64,000 nt of DNA from Bacillus coahuilensis m4-4 (GTDB lineage: Bacteria > Bacillota > Bacilli > Bacillales > Bacillaceae_K), in the NCBI RefSeq assembly GCF_000171615.1, contig NZ_ABFU01000028.3, positions 5,386 through 69,385 of the forward strand. The letters run 5' to 3'. How positions within the stretch are numbered: the stretch's first letter is position 1; each line of letters opens with the position of its first letter. The notes beneath the pieces were generated by a model. That model ran no database searches. It was given only the letters and a program-made list of their open reading frames with translations, and was not told where the DNA came from. Positions 36,133-46,552 of the stretch are shown here, piece after piece. The position numbers were made by a program, and so were the translations under genes.

Positions 36133-36840
36133 ATGAGTATACATATTGGTGCAAAAGAAGGACAAATCGCAGAAACGGTGTTATTACCGGGAGATCCACT
36201 TCGAGCAAAATATATTGCTGAAACCTTTTTAGAAAATGCAGAATGTTACAATGAAGTACGTAATATGTTTGGGTACACTGGAACGTATAAGGGCAAACGA
36301 GTTTCTGTACAGGGAACAGGAATGGGAATCCCATCAATCTCCATTTATATTAATGAATTGATGCAATCTTATAATGTACAAAACTTAATTCGAGTAGGAA
36401 CATGTGGAGCTATTCAAAAAGACGTAAAGGTTCGCGATGTGATCCTGGCAATGAGTTCTTCTACAGATTCTAGAATGAACCAAATTTTATTTGATGGAAT
36501 TGATTTTGCTCCAACTGCTAACTTTGATTTATTAAAGAAAGCCTATGACGCAGGAGTTGAAAAAGGGTTAAACTTAAAAGTGGGAAATGTCTTTACAGCC
36601 GATATGTTCTATAATGACAAAGCAGATCATGAAAAATGGGCTCAGTACGGTATCCTAGCTTTAGAAATGGAAACAACAGCCCTTTATACACTTGCTTCTA
36701 AGTATGGTAGAAATGCACTTTCTGTACTAACTGTAAGTGATCATATTTTAACAGGTGAAGAAACAACAGCAGAAGAAAGACAGCTTACGTTTAACGATAT
36801 GATTGAAGTCGCTTTGGAAGCGGCATTAACAGAAGAATAA
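36133..36840 (+). CDS. deoD: purine-nucleoside phosphorylase DeoD
   Basis: Hexameric-type purine nucleoside phosphorylase that splits (deoxy)nucleosides with phosphate; 235 aa, the standard length. Motifs: [20 protein letters not shown] (phosphate-binding GDPxRA), [39 protein letters not shown] (MET substrate motif) and [13 protein letters not shown] with the catalytic Asp. ATG 36133 follows ATGGAGGATATGAAT. A terminator hairpin follows. Confidence 0.95.
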   Translation: MSIHIGAKEGQIAETVLLPGDPLRAKYIAETFLENAECYNEVRNMFGYTGTYKGKRVSVQGTGMGIPSISIYINELMQSYNVQNLIRVGTCGAIQKDVKVRDVILAMSSSTDSRMNQILFDGIDFAPTANFDLLKKAYDAGVEKGLNLKVGNVFTADMFYNDKADHEKWAQYGILALEMETTALYTLASKYGRNALSVLTVSDHILTGEETTAEERQLTFNDMIEVALEAALTEE

Positions 36841-36847
36841 AAGGTTT

Positions 36848-36876
36848 AATCGCTACTGACTGGTAGCGGTTTTTTG
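36848..36876 (+). terminator. intrinsic terminator
   Basis: ATCGCTAC-TGACTG-GTAGCGGT with T6 after, directly behind deoD. Confidence 0.8.
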
Positions 36877-36956
36877 TACAACTTTTTAATGTTCATGCTA
36901 CTTTTGCCTAGCTTGTACATATACATGTAGTAAATGGGTAAAAGTAGGTGTATAGA

Positions 36957-37541
36957 GTGATAAAGACAATTTTCCGGTTTCTTTTAGGGAGTATACTTGT
37001 AGGAATAGGTATAAATTTTTTCTTTTTTACCTCATCATCTATTGGATGGAGGCATGATAGGTATAGGACTCATTTCTTTTTTATTGGCTAGGTATTAAGC
37101 CAGGGCTCGCTATAATTGTTCTGAGCATACCGCTATATATCATTAGCTTCTTTCATAACAGGCAACTATTTTTTAATAGTATTCATGGTCTGTGGTTAAC
37201 CTCTTTTTGTATCGATGTCTTCCATTTAGTTAATCTCCCTTTACATATTCCTGTCTGGATTAGCATCTTTTTAGGAGGAATAACGGTAGGTGGTGGCATT
37301 GGTTTTATTGATTCAAGAAAGGTCAGCAACTGGGGGTATTGATTTAATTGCCCAAGTTATTTGTGATTCTACTAAGTGGAATGTAGGTATTTTCATTTTA
37401 GTCATTGATATTGTCATCATATTAATAGGTGCATCCATCATTGAGGCAACTTCATTTTTATATTCTTTACTTGCCGTAGTGATTGTTGGATTAAGTGTTG
37501 CAGCCATGTCAAGGTCTAGGAATGATGAGGAAATTTATTAA
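36957..37541 (+). CDS. YitT/YczE-type membrane protein (frame-interrupted)
   Basis: A five- or six-helix membrane protein of about 195 aa from the YitT/DUF161 group. Pieces in three frames join: FRFLLGSILVGIGINFFFFT, GGMIGIGLISFLL, LGIKPGLAIIVLSIPLYIIS, GGITVGGGIGFI, then RSATGGIDLIAQVICD (the family's GGxD motif) and VGIFILVIDIVIILIGASII. Breaks lie near 37045-37095 and near 37310-37318. Start GTG 36957 is tentative. The C-terminal DUF2179 domain found in YitT is absent. Transport function is not known. Confidence 0.65.
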
Positions 37542-37647
37542 TTCTTTAATAATTTCTGCAAAACTGATAAAATAGAGAAAGTTATCACGGTGGGTAGTAT
37601 AACAATAAAACAGTCATACATAAGATATGAAAGTGGTGGAAATGTAA

Positions 37648-39116
37648 GTGGAGGAACAGAATGAGAATAGAGGCTATTTCAAAATAAAAAAATTCCAACT
37701 AATAATATTAACCATTTTGCTCGTAGTATTTACAGCAGGTATTACGACGTTTGCTTTAACGTTTGGAGATGAAAAGGCAGTAGAGGTAGGTATACCTCCT
37801 AGACTTGAATTTGACAAGCTTTATGAAGCGTATGATCAGCTTCAAAATGAATACTATACAGATGTTAATCAAGAAGAATTAGTAAATGGCGCAATTAATG
37901 GAATGTTAGATGCTCTTGAAGACCCTTATTCTGATTATATGTCAGTTTCGGAAGCTGAACAGTTTAATCAAGTCATTTCTTCCTCATTTGAAGGAATAGG
38001 GGCAGAGATTCAAGAAAAAGATGGCTATATTATTGTTGTCTCTCCTATTAAAGGTTCACCAGCTGAACAAGCCGGTCTGCTACCTAACGATAAGATTCTA
38101 GAAGTAGATGGCGAAAGTATTCAAGGTATGAGTTCAACAGAAGCCGTCATGCTGATCCGCGGTGAAAAGGGTTCTGACGTTTCTTTAACCATTGAAAGAC
38201 CAGGTACTTCTGAAAATCTTACAATTACAATTACGCGAGATGAAATCCCAATTCAAACAGTCTACTCTGAGATGAAGGATTCCACAGCGATTATTCAAAT
38301 CACAAGCTTCTCAGAAAATACGTATAGTGAGTTACTTGAAGCTCTAGATCAAGCGGAATCTGAAGGAATGGAAAAGCTAATTATTGATGTTCGCCAAAAT
38401 CCAGGAGGATTATTAGACCAAGCTATTGAAATTGCTAATTTGTTTATTCCAGAAGGCCAAAACATCTTGCAAATTGAAGATAGAGATGGTGTGAAACACC
38501 AGTTGTAGCAGAAGACGGTCGTAAAGTAACTGTGCCAACTGTTATGTTAATTGACGAAGGTAGTGCCTCTGCTTCTGAAATATTAGCTGGAGCAGCCAAA
38601 GAGTCTGGTGCTATCGAATTAGTAGGTGTCAAAACATTTGGTAAAGGAACGGTTCAAACAACAAAAGGCTTTAATGATGGAAGCAATATGAAATATACAA
38701 CGTCTAAATGGCTAACACCTGATGGAAATTGGATACATGAAACAGGAATAGAACCAGACCATGTAGCTGAGTTACCTAATTATGCTTCGTTGTCTTATAT
38801 TAACCCAGATGAAGTATTCAAAGAAGGTGACGTGGAAGAAGAAATTAAGGTGGCAGAAGAAGTTCTAACCATTCTAGGATATGAACCTGGAGATATTGAT
38901 GGCTTATTCTCAGCTGAGACGACAGATAGCTTATTGAAGTTCCAGTCAGAAAACAGCCTTGAAGAAACTGGTGTGCTAGAAGGGGAAACTACTTATCAGT
39001 TAATGACAGCTCTTCGTAGTAAGTTAAAAGAAGATGACCCACAAATAAATAAAGCTAGAGAACTTTTGGGTGACACTGTTCAGTTTCCTGAACAAGAAAA
39101 GTCAGAAAACGAATAA
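37648..39116 (+). CDS. ctpA: carboxy-terminal processing protease CtpA/B family (frame-interrupted)
   Basis: Membrane-anchored, extracytoplasmic serine protease of family S41, about 490 aa. N-terminal anchor LIILTILLVVFTAGITTFAL; PDZ domain with GIGAEIQEKDGYIIVVSPIK and GSPAEQAGLLPNDKIL; catalytic Ser in LIDEGSASASEILAG and Lys in VGVKTFGKGTVQ; C-terminal peptidoglycan-binding domain (LTILGYEPGDIDGLFSAET). One A is missing in the run at 38494-38497; the frame resumes as TPVVAEDGRKVTVP. B. subtilis has CtpA and CtpB of the same layout; nearby yodL/deoD orthologues favour ctpA. Confidence 0.85.
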
Positions 39117-39118
39117 AA

Positions 39119-39165
39119 GAGAGTTCAAAATGAGGAGAAATTTCCTTATTTTGAACTCTTTTTTG
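39119..39165. terminator. bidirectional intrinsic terminator
   Basis: GAGTTCAAAAT...ATTTTGAACTC followed by T6, between ctpA and the convergent STAS gene. Confidence 0.85.
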
Positions 39166-39168
39166 TTT

Positions 39169-39981
39169 TTATTTCGAAATGAACCTTTTAGCTGACAGTT
39201 TAATAAATTCTTGAATAGATTCAGAGTCACTGCATGTTTGAATAATATGCAACAATGCTTGTCCAGCTTCCATAAATGTTTTCCATTTATACCCTTTGTT
39301 TATAAGAGATAATGTTAGTTCTGGAGTAATTCCAACTAAATATGCTTCTGAACCAACAAGGCGTATTGTATCTACTAATTGATATAGATAGTGAATGGAA
39401 ACTTCATCCATTGTATTGAGAGAGGATAAATCTAGCAATATATGTTCTGCCCTATCTTTTATAATTCGATTTAGTGCAACCTCTACTAACTTTTTTGACC
39501 GCTCTTCATTTAACGACCCGACAATGGGGAAGACTAATATCCCGTCCCAAAGCTTAAGGATAGGTGTAGAAAGCTCATCAATTAACTTCGTCTGCTTTTG
39601 TTTTTGATTTTCCTCTTTAGTAACATCCAAAAGCATGAGAATGTAGCCTTCAATAGTTGATGTATCGGAAATATAAATGGGAGAAATAACAGTCTCTGCA
39701 ACATACTGTTCTTTTATAGTGATTCTTGTTCTGTAGGATGAAGAAAGTCTTTTCATAATCTCTTGTTGATTTGTAGGGTTACTATGAAAAAAGTTCATAT
39801 GTAAACCAATTGCTTGATCAGCTGAATCTAAATTATATAAGGTGAAAAGTGGTTGCAGTTTTGTCTTTGCTGCATCATTTAACCAAATAATTTCAAAATC
39901 CTTGTTTGCAAGAATAATAGTTTCTGAAATATTTTTTAATACATCTTCGCATTGAAAGTTTTTTGGAATTGATCCTAACAT
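39169..39981 (-). CDS. PAS-STAS regulatory protein (RsbR/YtvA-like)
   Basis: A 270-aa soluble signalling protein. Residues 10-130 form a PAS domain (VLKNISETIILANKDFEIIW, then YILMLLDVTKEENQKQKQ). Residues 140-255 form a STAS domain: STPILKLWDGILVFPIVGSL, HILLDLSSLNTMDEVSIHYL, SEAYLVGITPELTLSLINKG. The usual phospho-acceptor Ser/Thr positions of RsbR-type proteins map to the DLSSLNTMDE stretch. RsbR paralogues form stressosomes controlling sigma-B. Start ATG 39981 follows GGAGGAAAATGTT. Confidence 0.82.
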   Translation of the reverse strand: MLGSIPKNFQCEDVLKNISETIILANKDFEIIWLNDAAKTKLQPLFTLYNLDSADQAIGLHMNFFHSNPTNQQEIMKRLSSSYRTRITIKEQYVAETVISPIYISDTSTIEGYILMLLDVTKEENQKQKQTKLIDELSTPILKLWDGILVFPIVGSLNEERSKKLVEVALNRIIKDRAEHILLDLSSLNTMDEVSIHYLYQLVDTIRLVGSEAYLVGITPELTLSLINKGYKWKTFMEAGQALLHIIQTCSDSESIQEFIKLSAKRFISK

Positions 39982-40164
39982 AACATTTTCCTCCATTGTT
40001 TCTACGGATTGGTTTTAGTGTACAATTATTATTTTATAGAAAGTAATCGTATTAAGCAAAAATTTAGTGTATTGTGATTGTCGGTTGTTTGAGAAACTAT
40101 TCTACAAACATAATATATTTGATGATATAGTTAAAAGGGCAGCTCTTAAGGATGGTGTTATTAG

Positions 40165-41090
40165 ATGAAAAAAGAAGTATACATACTAGGTGGTTTTTTA
40201 GGTAGTGGTAAAACAACTTTATTAAAAAATTATTAATCCATTTAAAAGAAGCTGGTAAAAAACCTGCGGTATTAATGAATGAATTAGGAAAGGTCTCTAT
40301 TGATTCTAGTGAAGTAGACAGTGATACTCCACTTAAAGAATTATTGGATGGCTGTATTTGTTGCACAATACAAGAGAAGCTAGAAGCTCAACTCCAAGAG
40401 CTATTATATGAAAAAGATTGGGATGTTCTTGTTATTGAAACAACGGGTGCTGCACACCCAGTTGAGGTAATGGACAGCGTTCTCAGTCCTTTATTTGCTG
40501 ACCAGTTTCTTTTTAAAGGCATTATTACAACCGTTGATGCAAAAAGATGGCTAAATAGAAGCGAATTATCTCCACAGATTCTTCATTTATTAAGAGAACA
40601 AGTGAAGTATGCTTCTTTACTCGTTGTCAATAAAACTGATGAAATTAAGGAGTTGGACAAAGGGAATATTTCATATGAACTTTCAAGTTTGAATCCATCT
40701 GCAACCATTTTGTTAACAACATATTCCTCTGTCCCCAGTCATCTTATTACTGAACTTTCAACTAGTGAGGAAGGGATTAATCTCGCTCTAACTACAAGAG
40801 AAAGCACTTCATCTCCTCTTCGTTCTTACGTATATTCTTTCAAGGGGAGTATAAAAAGAGAGAAGTTCATGGCTTGGCTAGAATCATTGCCTTCATCTGT
40901 ATTTAGAATTAAAGGGTTTGTTCCTTTCCAAGAAACAACGTATCCGGAGCTATTTCAATATTCATTTGGAATGCCAATTTTTCTTTCAGAAGACATGAGA
41001 ATGCCAACCAATCTTGTTATTATTGGTCAAAATCTTTCTATAGAGGATATTTCAACACAGCTAAAGACAATAGATGAAGTAGATGGTTAA
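40165..41090 (+). CDS. COG0523 (CobW/ZNG1) family metallochaperone GTPase (frame-interrupted)
   Basis: A G3E-family GTPase of about 308 aa that may insert or allocate metal, often zinc. Walker A in MKKEVYILGGFLGSGKTTLL; the metal-binding CxCC in LLDGCICCTIQEKLEA; ETTGAAHPVEVMDSVL, VVNKTDEIKEL (NKxD). C-terminal CobW_C-like part: RSYVYSFKGSIKREKFMAWL and FRIKGFVPFQETTYPELFQY. The frame breaks in the A6 run at 40222-40227. No Zur-type inverted repeat is visible upstream, so metal identity is open. Confidence 0.85.
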
Positions 41091-41253
41091 AGGGAAACAA
41101 AATAAACGTATAAAATTCAAAAATCGTTGTTTTTAATGAAGAGTCGTGAGGTTGATCTTCAAAATGATTGAATCGCATGATGATACGTTCATCGCACGAA
41201 GTTGTACGGAATACCAATTGCAAAAATCAACCCCACGATATTTATATGAATCT

Positions 41254-41492
41254 TTATCTTGTTGCAAATTTATGAAATATTCGTTCGTCTTCTATCAACC
41301 CACAAGCAGCACATTGAATTCGTATTGAAGGTCCAGAATACATCATATGAAAGGGATTTGTACATTTTGATCGTATTCCTCTACAATATCCCCTGTTTGT
41401 GGGTTAATTTTCACCCCATGGGAAATTTGTTCAATAATATTAAATCGACTTCTATTCGTTTTACAGCCTGGACAACAATATGGTTTGGACAT
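41254..41492 (-). CDS. small zinc-ribbon protein (frame-interrupted)
   Basis: A protein of about 79 aa with two CxxC knuckles. It starts MSKPYCCPGCKTNRSRFNII after AAAGGAAG (ATG 41492), continues ISHGVKINPQTGDIVEEYDQ and, after a missing base near 41345, NPFHMMYSGPSIRIQCAACG then LIEDERIFHKFATR. The paired cysteines suggest one structural zinc. No family name. It is convergent with the COG0523 GTPase gene. Confidence 0.65.
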
Positions 41493-41537
41493 AAGTGTCT
41501 TCCTTTCCGCTTTTTAATATAGTATTTCCGATAGGAC

Positions 41538-41795
41538 GTGTTTTTATTGAAAGATTTACTGACTGCCTATTCATCACTGTGGAATGACCGGCATTATAAT
41601 TCAAATGAAGATAACATTCTAAAGGAATTAATCAAAAGAGAATTACTAGATGAAAACTCTCATCCAAGAGTTAGAAAATCGCCACACCAAAAATTTTATT
41701 TGAGTATGATACGAATAAATGAATCTAAGTTGCCTTCTGATGTACAAACTAAGCTTATTAGCGAGTATATCTCTGTCATGAAAGAGCTTGCCTAA
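41538..41795 (+). CDS. small hypothetical protein
   Basis: An 85-aa helical, charged protein (start VFLLKDLLTAYSSLWNDRHY from GTG 41538, or TTG 41547). The tail SDVQTKLISEYISVMKELA ends next to the GNAT gene, which starts 35 bases later. Ribosome site is weak (AGGAC). Not recognised. Confidence 0.5.
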   Translation: MFLLKDLLTAYSSLWNDRHYNSNEDNILKELIKRELLDENSHPRVRKSPHQKFYLSMIRINESKLPSDVQTKLISEYISVMKELA

Positions 41796-41829
41796 AAAGA
41801 GTGAAGCTTACACAAGTGGGAGGTCAAAT

Positions 41830-42345
41830 ATGGTTAGAATCGAAAGGAAAGAAGAGGATTTACCCGTAATATTAGAGATAGTGGAAGATACAGTTGCCAT
41901 TATGGACTCTAATGGAAATGATCAGTGGACGGATGAATATCCTGTTGCAAAAGATTTTATTGATGATATCGAAAGTGAAAACCTATATGTAGCCGTTAAT
42001 GAGCAGGATAAACCGATCGGAATGATAACGGTAGATCAAGAGCAAGCAGAAGAATATGAAGGTGTAAAAGAATGGAGAAAAGATGTAACTCGTCCTTTCG
42101 TCTTTCATAGAATTGCTGTTGATTTAAGTACAAGAGGAGCTGGTATTGCCTCTAAGCTTATTGCTCATGCCGAACATGTGGCTAAAGAAGCAGGTGTGTA
42201 TTATATGAGAACCGATACATACATAAAGAATAAAAAGGCACAAAAGTTGTTTGAAAAAAATGGCTATAAAAAAGTAGGGATGATTCCTACCTTATTAGGG
42301 AAAGATCACCCTTTTTATGCATACGATAAGCTCTTAGATGAATAG
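41830..42345 (+). CDS. GNAT family N-acetyltransferase
   Basis: A 171-aa GNAT protein. The acetyl-CoA loop is HRIAVDLSTRGAGIASKLIA (R/Q-x-x-G-x-G/A like), followed by YYMRTDTYIKNKKAQKLFEK and NGYKKVGMIP, the typical motif B. ATG 41830 follows GGGAGGTCAAAT. Substrate unknown; small-molecule acetylation is likely. Confidence 0.83.
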   Translation: MVRIERKEEDLPVILEIVEDTVAIMDSNGNDQWTDEYPVAKDFIDDIESENLYVAVNEQDKPIGMITVDQEQAEEYEGVKEWRKDVTRPFVFHRIAVDLSTRGAGIASKLIAHAEHVAKEAGVYYMRTDTYIKNKKAQKLFEKNGYKKVGMIPTLLGKDHPFYAYDKLLDE

Positions 42346-42459
42346 TAGCCGTAAGATTAACCGGTATTTTATGACCGCATTCCATTCACAGGTGAGATTC
42401 ATTTTATTTTAAATCAACATAGTAATTTACAATAGAAACAAGTAATGTACTAAAGAAGA

Positions 42460-42499
42460 GGGCGTACCAAAACTTATTCATTTGGTACGCCCTTTTTTT
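42460..42499 (+). terminator. intrinsic terminator
   Basis: GGGCGTACCAAA / TTTGGTACGCCC, a 12-bp perfect stem with T7 after. The MATE gene stop lies inside the hairpin on the other strand. Confidence 0.85.
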
Positions 42500-43851
42500 C
42501 TATGATTAGTGATAGGCGCTTACGTTGGATAATATGTAATCGAGTTGACAACGTAATGGCTCCTGCTGTTAATCCCGCAATTAAACCAATCCAATAACCA
42601 AAAGGTCCTAGTGATGTTTCACTAGCCAAAACATATCCAAGAGGAAGTCCGATCACCCAATACGAAATTAAGGTCATGATAAACGTAACATTTACATCTT
42701 TGTATCCTCTCAATGCTCCTTGTACTGGGGCTTGAATGGCATCGGATAGCTGGAAAAAAGCTGCATAGAGTAAAAATTGTGAGGTCAAAGCAACTACTTC
42801 TGTATTTCGACTATATAATAAAGAAATAGAATCTTTTCCAATGTATAAGATAATTCCAGAAATGAAGGCAAATAACACGGCAGTTACAATTCCCATTCGC
42901 GCATAACTTCTCGCATCCTGTATTCTATTCGCTCCTACTTCGAATCCTACTACGATTGTTAGCGCAAATGACACGCTTAGGGGGATCATATATAAAAAGG
43001 AAGCAAAGTTTAAGGCTGCTTGGTGTGCTGCAATGACAGTATCGCCAAAATCATCCATTAAAAGAGTAACAGCAGAGAAAATACTTGTTTCAAAAAAATA
43101 GATAAACCAATTGGTATTCCAATGATTAAAATTTCTTTTATTTTTACAAATGAAGGAGGCGGGAACCCTGTGAAAATTCTGTAGGGTCTAAAGCGCTCTC
43201 CATTTTTAATGATGAAAATGGTAATAATGAGTATGAACCAATAGGTAAGACTTGTGGCAATGCCTGCTCCAATTCCACCAAAAGCTGGAAGACCAAAGGG
43301 GCCAAAGATAAATACAAAATTAAATGCAATATTTAGAGGCAAGGCTATTAATGTAATGAACATACTTACTCTCGTTAAACCAAGAGCATCGATAAAAGAC
43401 CGTAGGACAGTGTAAAGAAAGAGGGAAAGATACCCAGGGATAATGCAAGCAAATAGTTCTTACTGATATATCGGGTTTCATCTGACACATCTAAAGCTTG
43501 TAGGAACGGATCTAATCCTATAAATCCAAGACCATATACAAGAATGGAAAGAATGAAACCGGTGTAAATTCCTTGAAAAACTGAAAAGGATACATTTTGT
43601 TGATCTTTTGCTCCGATACTTTGTGAGATAATAGGTGTAATGGCAAACAATATTCCACTCAGTCCTGTATACACAGGTACCCATAAAGATGATCCTATAG
43701 CTACTCCAGCTAAATCAATATAATGAAACTGTCCACTCATCATCGTATCAAAAAATGTCATAGAAAACATGGCAAGCTGGGTAATTAATATGGGGACAAG
43801 AATCATTAAAAATTGTGACATTCGTCCCTTTCGTGTAAATGTTTGATTCAT
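42474..43851 (-). CDS. MATE family multidrug/cation antiporter (frame-interrupted)
   Basis: A twelve-helix efflux transporter of the MATE (NorM) family, about 458 aa, which exports cationic compounds with Na+ or H+. N-terminal repeat: FLMILVPILITQLAMFSMTF, DTMMSGQFHYIDLAGVAIGS, TPIISQSIGAKDQQNVSFSV. Second repeat: AAHQAALNFASFLYMIPLSV, GFEVGANRIQDARSYARMGI. Breaks near 43405-43435 and 43090-43110 split it into three frames; sequence between them (FITLIALPLNIAFNFVFIFG) is also typical. ATG 43851 lies 12 bases after GGAGGA. No regulator gene nearby. Confidence 0.85.
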
Positions 43852-43986
43852 ATGGTTCCTCCGACGTCATAATGAGGAAGATTATAACATATCCCGATGG
43901 ATGTAGCACAACAAATGAGCTTTAAATTTTTAATATATTACTAAAGTCTTTTATACTGAGAGAAGATAGTTTAGGAGGGAATATTT

Positions 43987-44735
43987 GTGGAGTCTATTGG
44001 AAAGAAGATATGGACATTTTTTATTATCTGGTACATATGTGGTGTAATTCTAGTAGCGTTTGACCTATTGCCACCATGGTTAGAGTGGGCTAATAGCGTG
44101 TTTTTATACGTTTCAGGACTAATAGTCATTTTGTATTTACTCAATTCGCTCGAAAAAAATTCTATGCTGTCATCATCTCACTCTTCATTATAGTATTAAC
44201 TATATTCGCAGAACACTTAGGTGTAGAATATGGATTAATTTTTGGAGAATACCATTATGAGAAGGATTTTGGCATTCAGTTTTTAGGAGTTCCTGTGACA
44301 ATAGGATTTGCATGGTTACTTGTAGTTGGGAGTAGTATGGTCTATTTTTTACATATTAAAAATGCTTTTCTATATGCGATATTGACAAGCATCTTAGCTG
44401 TTAATATGGATCTAATAATTGATCCTGTCTCATTTGTTGTCAAGGAATATTGGATTTGGGAAGGGACGGGTTTTTATTATGGTATCCCTAATCAAAATTT
44501 TATTGGATGGTTTTCCGTTTCTTTTGTTATTCAATTGGGTCTTTTTTACCTTAAACAGTGGAAAGGATTTTCATCTGACCCTATATGGGAAGCTCGTTTA
44601 AGAGTATTATATTTTCTTGTTATGTTTATGTTTGTTTTAACGGCAATGATGAATGGATTATGGGTTGGACCCGTGTTGGTTTTAACCATTTTTACTGTTA
44701 TGGCCACATTTAGTGTAAGGGGGAGAAGTGCTTGA
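43987..44735 (+). CDS. CruF-like carotenoid biosynthesis protein (frame-interrupted)
   Basis: A membrane protein of about 249 aa from the carotenoid biosynthesis (DUF422/CruF) family; relatives hydrate the psi ends of carotenoids. Family blocks: AEHLGVEYGLIFGEYHYEKD, FLGVPVTIGFAWLLVV, DLIIDPVSFVVKEYWIWEGT, and YYGIPNQNFIGWFSVSFVI. One A is missing in the A6 run at 44155-44160. Start GTG 43987 follows TAGGAGGG. The stop overlaps the TTG start of the acyltransferase, so it heads the carotenoid operon. Confidence 0.8.
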
Positions 44736-45466
44736 ATGATTACAAGAGTGGTATCTTTCAAATGTTTTTCCATAGGTATCTTACCCTTCTCTTAAAAAGG
44801 AACTTCTATCATATCTATATAGAAGATTTAAGGCGTAATAAGACATCAAAAGGTATCTATATGTTTAATCACTCTTCTTGGTGGGACGGATTATTAGTAT
44901 TTTACTTAAATTACACCTATTTAAAAGAAGATGCCTATGCGTTTATGAGCGAAGACGGGCTAAGTAAGTTTCCGTTTTTTAAAAAATTAGGGGCATTTCC
45001 AGTAAATTCTCATTCATATAAAAGTGTAGTCAAGGCACTTCAATTTGGCGTCGATCGTATAAAGGAAGGAAAAACCGTTTTTATTTTCCCTCAAGGCAAG
45101 GAAGAACACCTTGAAAAAAGGCCTCTACAGTTTATGAGTGGTCTAAGTTATATGATTGAAAAAACACCTAATGTAAAGATTATCCCTGTTACCTTCTATT
45201 ACACGTTTAGACATGACCAAAAGCCTGAATTATTTATCCGAATTGGAGAAGAATGGGATGAAACAGAAGAGGTTGTGGACCGTAAAGGTTTAACATACAA
45301 ACTTGAACAATTAATGGAGCACGAGATTGATCAAGTGAAAAACGTTATTATTCAGGAAGATGTAAAGCACTATACGTCGTTGGTAAGAGGCAGATTAACG
45401 GTAAGTGAATGGATGACAGTGTTAAAAAACCGTTCAATAGGGGTGGAAAATAATGGTTTTAGCTAG
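44732..45466 (+). CDS. PlsC-like acyltransferase of the carotenoid cluster
   Basis: A 244-aa membrane-associated acyltransferase. Catalytic motif NHSSWWDGLLVF (NHxxxxD), FPFFKKLGAFPVNSHSYKSV, and FIFPQGKEEHLEKRPLQF (FPxG). Shares motif order with PlsC but is distinct from the PlsC at 13848. Its place between CruF and a carotenoid glycosyltransferase suggests that it attaches a fatty acid to the sugar of a carotenoid glycoside, as CrtO does in staphyloxanthin formation. Start TTG 44732 after AAGGGGGAG; it overlaps genes on both sides. Confidence 0.78.
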   Translation: MNDYKSGIFQMFFHRYLTLLLKRNFYHIYIEDLRRNKTSKGIYMFNHSSWWDGLLVFYLNYTYLKEDAYAFMSEDGLSKFPFFKKLGAFPVNSHSYKSVVKALQFGVDRIKEGKTVFIFPQGKEEHLEKRPLQFMSGLSYMIEKTPNVKIIPVTFYYTFRHDQKPELFIRIGEEWDETEEVVDRKGLTYKLEQLMEHEIDQVKNVIIQEDVKHYTSLVRGRLTVSEWMTVLKNRSIGVENNGFS

Positions 45467-46552
45467 TAGCATTTTATTTATTTTTCCTTATACTTTTTAC
45501 CTTATGGAACGGAATAAGTATGCCAAAGTTAAAAGGTAAGCATACGGATGGTAGGCTTGTATCTGTACTTGTTCCAATGAGGGACGAAGAGAAAAATGTT
45601 CCTGGATTAATCTCCTCTTTAAAAACTATTACTTATGAGAATGTTGAAATCATTCTATTAGATGATGGATCATCAGATTGTACGAATCATGTCGCTAGTG
45701 AACTAATTAAAGATGATCAAAGATTTACATTAATAAAAGGAATTCAACTACCTGAAGGGTGGGTTGGGAAGGTTCATGCATGCCATCTCCTGAGTAAGGA
45801 AGCAAAAGGGGATTTTTTGTTTTTTTCTTGATGCTGATGTAAGGATTTCGAAAAGTGTAATCGAAGAATGCTTTTATTTAATGAAAAAATATCAATCCGC
45901 ATTAATTTCAGGTTTTGCCCATTTTCCAACCAAGCCTATTCTTGCAAAATTGTTAGTTCCATTCCAACATTATTTCGTTTTTGGGCTTTTACCTGTTCAT
46001 TTTGCTAACCATACTACGTGGAAAAATTTCACTGCTGCGCACGGTGGTTTTATGTTTTTTAATCGAAATGTCTACGAACAAGTAGGGGGGCACGAATCAG
46101 TAAAAGAGAATTTGGTCGAAGATATTACCTTTGCTAAAAGATTAAAGAAATTTGGATATAGGGTAACATTAGCTAATATCTCAAATAAGGTTACGTGTAA
46201 TATGTACAGTACAAATAAGGATGTATGGCAAGGATTTTTAAAAAATATATATTTGGGTATGGGAAAAAATCCGTTCGTAGTGATAGGTTTCACCTTATTT
46301 TATTCTCTATTATATGTCGTACCAGTCCCGCTTTTTATCATTGGACTTATCACAAAATCTGTTGATTTTTTAGTACCTCTTTGTTTAGTTTTCATTCAAA
46401 GCATCTTAATTGACCGGTTTACAAAAGGTGAGTTCTTACATTTTCTGCTTACCCCGATTGCGACGATATGTATGCTCATTCTATTATGGTCAAGTATGAT
46501 AAAGAACGTAAAGGGAAAAGCATATGAATGGAAAGGACGTAACTATATATGA
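45453..46552 (+). CDS. family 2 glycosyltransferase, CrtQ-like (frame-interrupted)
   Basis: Membrane glycosyltransferase of about 366 aa. N-terminal helix AFYLFFLILFTLWNGISMPK; GT2 domain with VSVLVPMRDEEKNVPGLISS, ILLDDGSSDCTNHV, GWVGKVHACHLLSKEAKGD, the DxD metal site FLFFSLDADVRISK, and ENLVEDITFAKRLKKFGYRV (the ED acceptor motif). Three C-terminal helices follow. Two breaks: near 45465-45470 and in the T-run at 45822-45828. The layout equals that of diaponeurosporenoate glycosyltransferase (CrtQ) of staphylococci. Sugar donor is probably UDP-glucose (inference). Confidence 0.8.

Noticed and set aside
41038-41223. 61-codon minus-strand frame beyond the zinc-ribbon gene
   Set aside because: It overlaps the end of the COG0523 gene and lacks a ribosome site; a further extension of the zinc-ribbon gene into this stretch was considered but needs another frame break.
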